From: Alphaproteobacteria bacterium UBA6038
GTDB taxonomy: Bacteria > Pseudomonadota > Alphaproteobacteria > Micropepsales > Micropepsaceae
DNA: 13,078 nucleotides
Direction of reading: 5' to 3'
Assembly (NCBI GenBank): GCA_002429315.1
Contig: DIZC01000121.1
Span: 2,313 to 15,390 of the forward strand
The position numbers were made by a program, and so were the translations under genes. A model generated the notes under the pieces. It saw only the letters and a list, made by a program, of their open reading frames with translations, had not been told where the DNA came from and made no database searches. This document shows, one piece after another, positions 5,410 through 12,005 of the stretch (the stretch's first letter is position 1; each line of letters opens with the position of its first letter).

Positions 5410-6921
5410 TCAGCTTGCCGCCTGGATCTGTTCTTCGGGCTGCTGTTCGTCGCCCGCCATGTGCTGTTCAAGCCCAAGATCCTTGAGCTTGCGGTACAGC
5501 GTCGAGCGGCCGATGCCGAGACGGCGCGCCACTTCCGACATGTGCCCGTCGTAGCGCGAGATGGCCATGCGGATCACTTCGGTTTCGATCTCTTCCAGCC
5601 GGCGCATGTGGCCCGCCATGTCGGTCGCCGACATGACGTAAGGCGATGGCGGCGCGGCCATCGGCCGTCCCGGCAGAGAGGGCATTGCGAGGCGGGCCGG
5701 CACGAGCGGCGTCGGACGCCGGACATTGGCATCGACGCCCATCGCTGCGGCGATCTGCGGGAAGTCGCACACGTCGAGCATGTCGGCGTCGCACAGCACC
5801 ACGGCGCGGAAAATCGTGTTCTCCAGCTGGCGCACATTGCCCGGCCAGCCAAAGCCTTCGATGAGCTCGGACGCTTCCGGCGTTAGCCCCGCGACCGGCT
5901 TGTTCTCCTCCGCCGCGAAACGGGCGATGAAATGCCGCGCCAGCACCGGAATGTCCTCGCGCCGCTGCCGTAGCGGCGGGACGAAGATGGGGAACACATT
6001 GAGCCGGTAATACAGGTCCTCGCGGAACATGCCTTCGCGCGTCAGCTCGGCGAGATCGCGATTGGTGGCGGAGACGATGCGCACGTCCACCTTCGCCGGA
6101 CGTTTCGATCCGACCGGATCGATTTCGCCTTCCTGCAGCGCGCGCAACAGCTTGACCTGCATGTCGAGGCGCAGCTCGCCGATCTCGTCGAGGAAAAGCG
6201 TGCCGCCATCGGCTTCCTGGAACTTGCCCAGATGCTTGTCGGTGGCGCCGGTGAACGAGCCTCTCTCGTGGCCGAACAGAATGGATTCGACGAGGTTCTC
6301 GGGGATCGCGCCGCAATTCACGGTGACGAACGGCTTACCGCTGCGCTCGGACGAGCCCTGGATCGCGCGCGCCACCAATTCCTTGCCGACGCCAGATTCG
6401 CCCTCGATGAGAATGGGGATGTTGGATTGCGCTGCGCGCTGGCCGAGCCGGATCACCTGGCGCATTTCGGAGCTTCTGGCGATGAGGTCTTCGAAGGCCA
6501 GGCGGTTTTCGGTCTTCTTCTTCAGGCGCGTCACTTCGCCCGACAGCGTGCCGATCTTCAGCGCGTTGCGAATCGAAACCGTGATCCGCTCGGGGCTGGC
6601 CGGCTTCACCAGGAAGTCGTTGGCGCCGGCACGCATCGCTTCGACCGCCGAATCGATGCCGCCCTTCGCGGTCAACACGATCACCGGCAGCTCGGCGTGA
6701 TTGACGCGCACTTTGGCAAGCACCGTGAGCCCGTCCATGTCCGGCATCACGAGATCGAGCAGCACCAGTCCGATCTGATCGCCGCGTGGGCCTTGCAGCA
6801 GGTCGAGCGCGGGCTGGCCGCCGGGCGCCGTCACCACAGCCATGCCGGCGCGCGTGATCGCCGTCTCGAGCAGGCGGCGCTGCACGGGATCGTCGTCGAC
6901 GATCAGAATGTGATTGGCCAT
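5410..6921 (-). CDS. NtrC-type sigma-54-dependent response regulator
   Basis: This 503-residue protein should activate sigma-54 promoters when phosphorylated. Residues 1-120 are a receiver domain: acidic pocket D9-D11, phosphoacceptor D56 in LLDLVMPDMDG, T84 and K106. Residues about 145-390 are the AAA+ domain: Walker A GESGVGKE (174-181), the sigma-54 contact loop GSFTGA (221-226, usually GAFTGA), Walker B GGTLFLDE (239-246), then the arginine-finger segment REDLYYRLNVF and WPGNVRQLEN. A proline-rich linker leads to a Fis-type helix-turn-helix at about 461-486 (MSEVARRLGIGRSTLYRKL). The frame extends to an ATG at 6993, but MANHILIVDDD at 6921 is the natural receiver start. No sensor kinase gene is nearby. 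It resembles the TacA-like group of alphaproteobacteria, but I am not sure enough to name it. Confidence 0.92.
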   Translation of the reverse strand: MANHILIVDDDPVQRRLLETAITRAGMAVVTAPGGQPALDLLQGPRGDQIGLVLLDLVMPDMDGLTVLAKVRVNHAELPVIVLTAKGGIDSAVEAMRAGANDFLVKPASPERITVSIRNALKIGTLSGEVTRLKKKTENRLAFEDLIARSSEMRQVIRLGQRAAQSNIPILIEGESGVGKELVARAIQGSSERSGKPFVTVNCGAIPENLVESILFGHERGSFTGATDKHLGKFQEADGGTLFLDEIGELRLDMQVKLLRALQEGEIDPVGSKRPAKVDVRIVSATNRDLAELTREGMFREDLYYRLNVFPIFVPPLRQRREDIPVLARHFIARFAAEENKPVAGLTPEASELIEGFGWPGNVRQLENTIFRAVVLCDADMLDVCDFPQIAAAMGVDANVRRPTPLVPARLAMPSLPGRPMAAPPSPYVMSATDMAGHMRRLEEIETEVIRMAISRYDGHMSEVARRLGIGRSTLYRKLKDLGLEQHMAGDEQQPEEQIQAAS

Positions 6922-7097
6922 CGGCCGCCTTTCCCTTTGCGCCGATGATCGCCCGTGAAAGGTAAAGGTCACGTTTAAAGTCCCGCTTTGCAACAGATGG
7001 GGACGCGGCGAATAGCAGAAACGCGCGCGTGAACGTGAAATCGTGCTATCGGTGGTGAACGCGAGGTAAAGAAATCTCCGAGTGAGCGGCGTCTCTC
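6922..7097. other. Divergent intergenic region, response regulator / ABC1 kinase
   Basis: These 176 bases separate two divergent start codons and must hold both promoters. It is visibly richer in A and T around 6950-6993 than the flanking genes. I found no convincing -35/-10 pair or sigma-54 element (TGGC-N8-TGC type) on either strand. Confidence 0.5.
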
Positions 7098-8462
7098 ATG
7101 GACAATCGCGAGGACAGTTTTGCACAGCGCCTGACGCGGTTCGCGCGGGTGTCGGCGGGATTGACGGGCGTGGCCGCGCGCGGCGCCGCGCGTTCGCTGA
7201 ACGGCACGGGCTTCATCACCGCCGAGAATGCAGCCGACCTGACGAACGTGCTGGGAAATTTGCGCGGTCCGGTGATGAAGGTCGCGCAGTTCATGGCCAC
7301 TTTTCCAGGGTTGATGCCGCCGGACGTCGCCGCCCCGCTGTTGACGTTGCAGACCAACGCGCCGCCGATGGGCCCGGCCTTCGTGCGCCGCCGCATGCAG
7401 GCCGAACTGGGCGCACAGTGGGAACACAAATTCCGGCGTTTCAATCGCGAAGCGGCCGCGGCGGCATCGCTGGGACAGGTGCATCGTGCGGTCGCGAAGG
7501 ACGGCCGGTCGCTCGCCTGCAAGCTGCAATATCCCAGCATGGATGCGGCTGTGCGATCCGATGTGCGCCAGCTCAAGGGCGCGCTCAAGCTGCAGCGCGG
7601 GCTCGATCCGACCATCGACACGCGCGAGATTGCCGAAGAGATCGCCGCGCGGCTGACCGAAGAACTCGATTACCGGCGCGAGGCCGCGCACATGCAGCTC
7701 TACGGCATCATGTTCGCCGATACGCCTGAGATCGCGGTGCCGCAGCCGATCGCGGCGCTCTCCACCAAGCGGCTTCTCACCATGACGTGGCTGGAGGGCC
7801 GCCCCATTCTCGAAATGACGGAGGCCTCGCAGCGCGCGCGCAACAAGGCGGCCGCCGCGCTGTTCAAGGCCTGGTGGCGGCCATTCGCGCATTACGGCGT
7901 GATCCACGGCGATCCGCATCTCGGCAACTACACGGTGCGCGCCGACGGCGGAATCAATCTTCTCGATTACGGCTGCGTGCGCACCTTTGCGCCGTCGTTC
8001 GTGGAGGGCGTGATCGGGCTCTATCGCGCACTGCAGAAGAAAGATGACGCCATGGCCGCGAACTCCTATCGCGCGTGGGGTTTCGAACGGCTCACGCCGG
8101 CCATGGTGGATGCGCTCAACCTGTGGGCGCGGTTCATCTTCACGCCGCTGCTCGATGATCGCGTACGGCTGGTGGACGACGGCGTGCCGGCTGCCGAATA
8201 CGGGCTTCGCCAGGCGAACGACGTGCATGCCAGGCTCAAACAGCTTGGCGGCGTGCGGCCACCGCGCGAGTTCGTGTTCATGGATCGCGCCGCTATCGGA
8301 CTGGGCGGCGCCCTCATTCGCCTTGGCGCACGCTTGAATTTCCACCAGCTGTTCGAGCAGGAGATCGTGGATTTCGACAGAGAGACGCTTGCCACGCGCC
8401 AGCGCACGGCGTTCAAGCAGGCCGGCGTGCCGCTGCCGGATATTATGGCAAGCTCAGGATGA
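7098..8462 (+). CDS. ABC1/AarF/UbiB-type atypical kinase
   Basis: This 454-residue protein belongs to the ABC1 family, whose UbiB/ADCK members are ATPases tied to ubiquinone biosynthesis and lipid handling. Landmarks in order: LRGPVMKVAQ (56-64) as the KxGQ-type motif with alanine for glycine, the alanine-rich nucleotide loop REAAAAASLGQVH (117-129), the ATP lysine in ACKLQYPS (K142), LTEELDYRREA (186-196), the catalytic HGDPHLGN (270-277) and the metal-binding LLDYG (288-292, in place of DFG). Canonical UbiB usually has two C-terminal membrane helices; I do not see a clear pair here, so this looks like the shorter soluble branch often found in alphaproteobacteria as a second ABC1 gene. The substrate is unknown. 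The next gene starts six bases after its stop, indicating an operon. Confidence 0.88.
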   Translation: MDNREDSFAQRLTRFARVSAGLTGVAARGAARSLNGTGFITAENAADLTNVLGNLRGPVMKVAQFMATFPGLMPPDVAAPLLTLQTNAPPMGPAFVRRRMQAELGAQWEHKFRRFNREAAAAASLGQVHRAVAKDGRSLACKLQYPSMDAAVRSDVRQLKGALKLQRGLDPTIDTREIAEEIAARLTEELDYRREAAHMQLYGIMFADTPEIAVPQPIAALSTKRLLTMTWLEGRPILEMTEASQRARNKAAAALFKAWWRPFAHYGVIHGDPHLGNYTVRADGGINLLDYGCVRTFAPSFVEGVIGLYRALQKKDDAMAANSYRAWGFERLTPAMVDALNLWARFIFTPLLDDRVRLVDDGVPAAEYGLRQANDVHARLKQLGGVRPPREFVFMDRAAIGLGGALIRLGARLNFHQLFEQEIVDFDRETLATRQRTAFKQAGVPLPDIMASSG

Positions 8463-8468
8463 TGGCGC

Positions 8469-9506
8469 ATGAGCGAGCAGAAATCCTTCGACTACTGGGA
8501 CTTTTTTGCCGGCGAGGCGGAACGCTCCGGCGCGCCGCTTTATGTGCGCCTGTCGCAAGGCGTGGGCGGCGATCCGGAACTGCGTGCGTTCGCCGGCAGC
8601 GTGAGAAAAGGGCAACCGCCGGCAAATGTGCTGTTCGCCGCGGTGCATTACCTGCTGCTGCGCGGGGCGCAGCATCCCCTGAGGCGATTCTATCGCAATC
8701 TCAACGGCAAGCCTGTCGAAGGCGAAGACCCGTTCCCCGATTTCCGGGATTTCCTCTGGCGCTACCGCGACGAACTGGCACCGCTGGTCGCCACCGGCGT
8801 CACCAACACCAACGAAGTCGGACGCTCGGCGCTGCTGCATGCCGGCTTCCGGACCGTGGCGAAGGAATCCGGAGAGCCGCTGAACCTGATCGAAATCGGC
8901 CCCAGCGCCGGACTCAATCTCATCTGGGACAAATATGGCGTGCGCTATGCACGCGGGGGAGAATCCTTCTACACCGAACCGCGCGATGCGCCGCTCATCG
9001 TCGAATGCGAGCTGCGCGGAGACAAAACGCCGCCGGTTGGCCGCGCGCCCCGCGTCGCCAGCCGTGTCGGCCTGGAACTGAATCCGGTCGATCTGACGAA
9101 TCCGGACGCGCGCGACTGGCTAAAGGCTCTGGTCTGGCCCGACCAGGTCGCGCGGTTTGCGAGATTGGAGAAGGCGCTGGAGGTCTATGCGCGCGAAAAG
9201 CCGGAGATTCGCGCCGGCGATGCGCTGGCGCTGCTGCCCAATGCGTTCGCCGGGATTCCGGAAGACCAGCCGGCATGCGTGTACCACAGCATGGTCATCT
9301 ATCAATTCTCGGAAGAGATGCGGGAGGCGCTCGATGATTTCCTGGTGGCCGCCAGTCTGCGCCGCCCCATCTGGCGGCTGGCGCTCGAAGGCACGCTTCA
9401 GGGCGAGAACCCGCTCACCATCGGGCGTTATCACGACGGCCGAAAGGAGGTGCGGACGCTGGCGCTGTGTCATCCCCACGGCGCCTGGATGGATTGGCGC
9501 GGCTGA
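8469..9506 (+). CDS. DUF2332 family protein
   Basis: This 345-residue protein matches the DUF2332 family of uncharacterised bacterial proteins. The characteristic segment is LNLIEIGPSAGLNLIWDKYGVRY (138-160), whose glycine-rich turn resembles the nucleotide or SAM-binding loop of Rossmann-fold methyltransferases, and the conserved VYHSMVIYQF and HPHGAWMDW near the C-terminus. I infer a possible methyltransferase-like fold; no activity is established by the sequence. No signal peptide or membrane segment is seen. It lies six bases after the ABC1 kinase gene and is probably cotranscribed with it. Confidence 0.85.
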   Translation: MSEQKSFDYWDFFAGEAERSGAPLYVRLSQGVGGDPELRAFAGSVRKGQPPANVLFAAVHYLLLRGAQHPLRRFYRNLNGKPVEGEDPFPDFRDFLWRYRDELAPLVATGVTNTNEVGRSALLHAGFRTVAKESGEPLNLIEIGPSAGLNLIWDKYGVRYARGGESFYTEPRDAPLIVECELRGDKTPPVGRAPRVASRVGLELNPVDLTNPDARDWLKALVWPDQVARFARLEKALEVYAREKPEIRAGDALALLPNAFAGIPEDQPACVYHSMVIYQFSEEMREALDDFLVAASLRRPIWRLALEGTLQGENPLTIGRYHDGRKEVRTLALCHPHGAWMDWRG

Positions 9507-9527
9507 CGCCTTGCCGCCATTGCGCCG

Positions 9528-9555
9528 TTGCCCCGAAGAGCGGCTTTGGTATAGT
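9528..9555 (+). promoter_or_regulatory. Probable sigma-70 promoter of the oxidase IV-pnt operon
   Basis: TTGCCC at 9528-9533 and TATAGT at 9550-9555 are separated by 16 bases and lie 37 bases before the start codon of the small oxidase subunit gene. It is the best housekeeping-type promoter match in the window, after a gap that separates DUF2332 from the pnt genes. Confidence 0.45.
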
Positions 9556-9592
9556 CCCGGCCGCTTCGAACAGATGTTTTCCGGGGATTTAG

Positions 9593-9751
9593 ATGACCGA
9601 TCATACGGGGCACGGGGCCGACCGCGATTCGTTCGACGATATGAAGGCGCACGAGCGGACCTGGCACGGGTTCCTGAAGTTCATGAAGTGGCAAATCATC
9701 GCCGCCATCGTCCTGCTCCTCATCCTCCTGATCTGGCGCACGCACAATTAG
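9593..9751 (+). CDS. aa3-type cytochrome c oxidase subunit IV (small bacterial type)
   Basis: This 52-residue protein starts MTDHTGHGADRD and ends with one membrane helix, IIAAIVLLLILLIW (about residues 35-48), capped by RTHN. The pattern of a short acidic cytoplasmic N-terminus, HERTWHGFLKFMKW before the helix, and total length near 50 matches the alphaproteobacterial aa3-type oxidase subunit IV family, a single-helix accessory subunit of the oxidase complex in the inner membrane. GGGGA at 9583-9587 is its ribosome site. It lies 12 bases ahead of pntAA, an arrangement I recognise from other alphaproteobacteria; the catalytic oxidase subunits are not in this window. Confidence 0.85.
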   Translation: MTDHTGHGADRDSFDDMKAHERTWHGFLKFMKWQIIAAIVLLLILLIWRTHN

Positions 9752-9763
9752 CCCGCTCGCTTT

Positions 9764-10894
9764 ATGAGACTCGCCATCCTCAAGGAGCGCCGCGCGGGCG
9801 AAGCGCGCGTCGCCGCCACCCCGGAAACGGTGAAGAAGCTCACCGGACTCGGGCTTGAAGTGGTCATCGAGTCAGGCGCCGGCGCCGGCGCTCGGATTTC
9901 CGATGATGAATACAAGGCTGCCGGCGCCGCGATAGCCGACGCATCGGCAACCGTGCTTCGGGACGCCGACATCGTGTTGAAGGTCCGGCCGCCGGATGCC
10001 CACGAAATCGCGGCGATGAAATCCGGCGCCATATTGGTGGCGCTGCTCGCGCCGTACACAGAGAAAGACACCATTGCCGCGCTGGCGGCACACGGCGTGA
10101 ACGCCTTCGCCATGGAGTTCATCCCGCGCATTTCCCGCGCGCAATCGATGGACGTGCTGTCGTCGCAGGCCAACCTCGCCGGCTACAAGGCCGTGATCGA
10201 TGCGGCGGCGCAGTTCGGCCGTGCCTTCCCGATGATGATGACGGCGGCCGGCACCATCGCTCCGGCGCGCGCTTTCATCATGGGCGTAGGCGTGGCAGGC
10301 CTGCAGGCGATCGCGACGGCCCGGCGCCTGGGCGCCATTGTCTCCGCGACGGATGTGCGACCTGCCACCAAGGAGCAGGTCGAATCTCTGGGCGCCAGTT
10401 TTGTCGCGGTGATTGACGACGAGTTCAAGCAGGCGGAGACGGCAGCGGGCTATGCGAAACCGATGTCGGCCGAATATCAGGCCAAGCAGGCGGCGCTCGT
10501 GGCCGAGCACATCAAGAAGCAGGACATCGTCATCACCACCGCCCTGATTCCAGGACGCAAGGCGCCCGTGCTTGTCACCGAAGAGATGGTGGCGACGATG
10601 AAGCCTGGCTCGGTGATCGTCGATCTGGCGGCGGAGCAGGGCGGCAATTGCCCACTGACGCGCGCCGACGAGGTGGTGGAAGCGCACGGGGTCACCATCA
10701 TGGGCTATACCAACCTGCCGTCGCGGCTGGCGGTCGATTCCTCCAGCCTCTACGCCCGCAACCTGTTCAATTTCGTGAGCCTGATCGTGGACAAGAAGAC
10801 CGGCGCGCTGGCGCTCAACTGGGACGACGAGATCGTCAAAGGCGCGGGGCTTACGCGCGACGGCCAGATCGTCCATCCGGCGCTGAAAGGGTAG
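9764..10894 (+). CDS. pntAA: NAD(P) transhydrogenase subunit alpha part 1 (NAD-binding domain I)
   Basis: This 376-residue cytoplasmic subunit binds NAD(H) and passes hydride to the NADP(H) domain of PntB in the proton-translocating transhydrogenase, which makes NADPH from NADH using the proton gradient. It resembles alanine dehydrogenase: N-terminal LKERRAGEARVAATP, the family motif RAQSMDVLSSQANLAGYKAV (125-144), the Rossmann turn GVGVAG (174-179) with the ribose-binding acid D197 in SATDVRP, and KPGSVIVDLAAEQGGNCPLT. The length fits the split form (AA, AB, B as three proteins) found in Rhodospirillum and relatives. The ribosome site is poor (12-base gap after the preceding stop), so translation may depend on coupling. 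Confidence 0.96.
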   Translation: MRLAILKERRAGEARVAATPETVKKLTGLGLEVVIESGAGAGARISDDEYKAAGAAIADASATVLRDADIVLKVRPPDAHEIAAMKSGAILVALLAPYTEKDTIAALAAHGVNAFAMEFIPRISRAQSMDVLSSQANLAGYKAVIDAAAQFGRAFPMMMTAAGTIAPARAFIMGVGVAGLQAIATARRLGAIVSATDVRPATKEQVESLGASFVAVIDDEFKQAETAAGYAKPMSAEYQAKQAALVAEHIKKQDIVITTALIPGRKAPVLVTEEMVATMKPGSVIVDLAAEQGGNCPLTRADEVVEAHGVTIMGYTNLPSRLAVDSSSLYARNLFNFVSLIVDKKTGALALNWDDEIVKGAGLTRDGQIVHPALKG

Positions 10895-10896
10895 CC

Positions 10897-11205
10897 ATGG
10901 AACTGATCGATCCGTTCGTCTTCCGGCTGTCGATTTTCGTGCTGGCGATCTTCGTCGGCTATTATGTGGTGTGGAGCGTGACGCCCGCGCTGCACACGCC
11001 GCTGATGAGTGTTACCAATGCCATCTCCTCGGTGATCGTCGTCGGCGCGCTCATCGCAGTTTCTGTTGCAACCATCGGCAGCGCTGCCTGGACCTCCAAG
11101 CTCCTCGGCTTCTTCGCGCTCATTCTGGCGAGCGTCAACATCTTCGGCGGCTTTCTGGTCACGCAGCGCATGCTCGCCATGTACAGGAAGAAAGAGAAGA
11201 AATAG
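10897..11205 (+). CDS. pntAB: NAD(P) transhydrogenase subunit alpha part 2 (membrane domain)
   Basis: This 102-residue membrane subunit supplies the first helices of the transhydrogenase proton channel (domain II). Three to four hydrophobic segments are visible: about residues 5-27 (FVFRLSIFVLAIFVGYYVVW), 31-60 (including SSVIVVGALIAVSV) and 68-88 (LLGFFALILASVNIFGGFLV), with the family signature PALHTPLMSVTNAISS at 29-44. It ends in a basic tail, RKKEKK. Only two bases separate its ATG from the pntAA stop. Instead of pntB, the next gene is a lipoprotein gene. Confidence 0.95.
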   Translation: MELIDPFVFRLSIFVLAIFVGYYVVWSVTPALHTPLMSVTNAISSVIVVGALIAVSVATIGSAAWTSKLLGFFALILASVNIFGGFLVTQRMLAMYRKKEKK

Positions 11206-11228
11206 CGCAGATGCCACGGGGGAAGGAC

Positions 11229-11987
11229 ATGCGCTCTCGAAGCCTGCTCGTGCTGCTGACGGCATGCCTGAGCGCCTGCTCCAGCGTGACGCCGGTGACG
11301 CCGGCGGCCGTGACGCCGAAACATGTGGTGCAGAAGAACTTCGCGGTTGGTGAACTGAAATCCGTGCCGGTTGGCGAAACGATGGTGTCGCTGAAGGACT
11401 ATTACCAGAAGGCCCGGCAGGACACATGGTCCATCGGGCAACCGGTGTCCTTGCGCGTGGGCCTGAGCAGCATGGTCGTCATTCCTGGAGACTACGCCGT
11501 CGCTGCCCGGGTAAAGGTGGACGGCACCGACTATGACGTTGTCGATGTCAAAGTGCATCCGTACGAGCTGACCACGTTCGGCCCGTCTTCCGCTGTCGTG
11601 CCGATGACGTTTTTGATCGACCCGTCCGGGCGCATTGCGAAGTCCGGCAGCGGGCTCGGCATAACGACAGATGTCAGCGGCCTCGATCCGGCGGATTTCC
11701 GCGCCACCCGCGCTGAGAAGAACGCTATCGACTCCAGCCGCGGCTACACCAATTTCGAGCTGCTGTACTCCGGCGTTGCCGCCGGCGCGCTGAGACTCAC
11801 GTACCGCGAGTACAGCCCGAACGATTTGTCCCGTCCGGCCTCCTTTCAGGACCTCACCTACAACCTCGCGGACAAGTCCATCCGCTTCAAGAACATGCAG
11901 TTGGACATCGAAAGTGCGGACAATCAGGCGATCCGTTTTCGCGTCAAAAGCGTGCCGCAGGACTGGATCGGCGCGGTGCAGCCATGA
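11229..11987 (+). CDS. Unrecognised lipoprotein inserted in the pnt operon
   Basis: I do not recognise this 252-residue protein. Its N-terminus is a lipoprotein signal, MRSRSLLVLLTACLSAC, with two overlapping lipobox candidates (LTAC ending at C13 and LSAC ending at C17), followed by a Ser/Thr/Pro-rich linker. The mature part is rich in alternating hydrophobic and polar residues and probably beta-stranded, including FLIDPSGRIAKSGSG and a C-terminal LTYREYSPNDLSRPASFQDLTYNLADKSIRFKNMQLDIESADN. ATG 11229 was chosen because it gives the signal peptide directly and has the purine run GGGGGAAGGA just upstream; an ATG at 11211 would add six residues. The gene lies 23 bases after pntAB and 18 before pntB, all in one direction with no visible terminator, so it is probably cotranscribed. 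A role in transhydrogenase assembly is possible but unsupported. Confidence 0.75.
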   Translation: MRSRSLLVLLTACLSACSSVTPVTPAAVTPKHVVQKNFAVGELKSVPVGETMVSLKDYYQKARQDTWSIGQPVSLRVGLSSMVVIPGDYAVAARVKVDGTDYDVVDVKVHPYELTTFGPSSAVVPMTFLIDPSGRIAKSGSGLGITTDVSGLDPADFRATRAEKNAIDSSRGYTNFELLYSGVAAGALRLTYREYSPNDLSRPASFQDLTYNLADKSIRFKNMQLDIESADNQAIRFRVKSVPQDWIGAVQP

Positions 11988-11992
11988 GCGAC

Positions 11993-11998
11993 AGGGGA
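11993..11998 (+). promoter_or_regulatory. Ribosome binding site deciding the GTG start of pntB
   Basis: AGGGGA ends seven bases before the GTG at 12006. It supports a GTG start, since no in-frame ATG exists near the expected N-terminus. The ATG at 11984, overlapping the lipoprotein stop, is in another frame and stops after ten codons. Confidence 0.65.
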
Positions 11999-12005
11999 CA
12001 CGTCC

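Noticed and set aside
6922..7097. Sigma-54 or sigma-70 promoter elements in the divergent gap
   Set aside because: TTGCAA at 6988-6993 and A/T-rich runs are present, but no partner box falls at an acceptable spacing on either strand.
6975..8345. A 456-codon open frame antisense to the ABC1 kinase gene
   Set aside because: It is rich in His, Arg and Glu in the pattern typical of reverse-strand reading of a high-GC gene. No domain is seen and it would cover the divergent promoter region.
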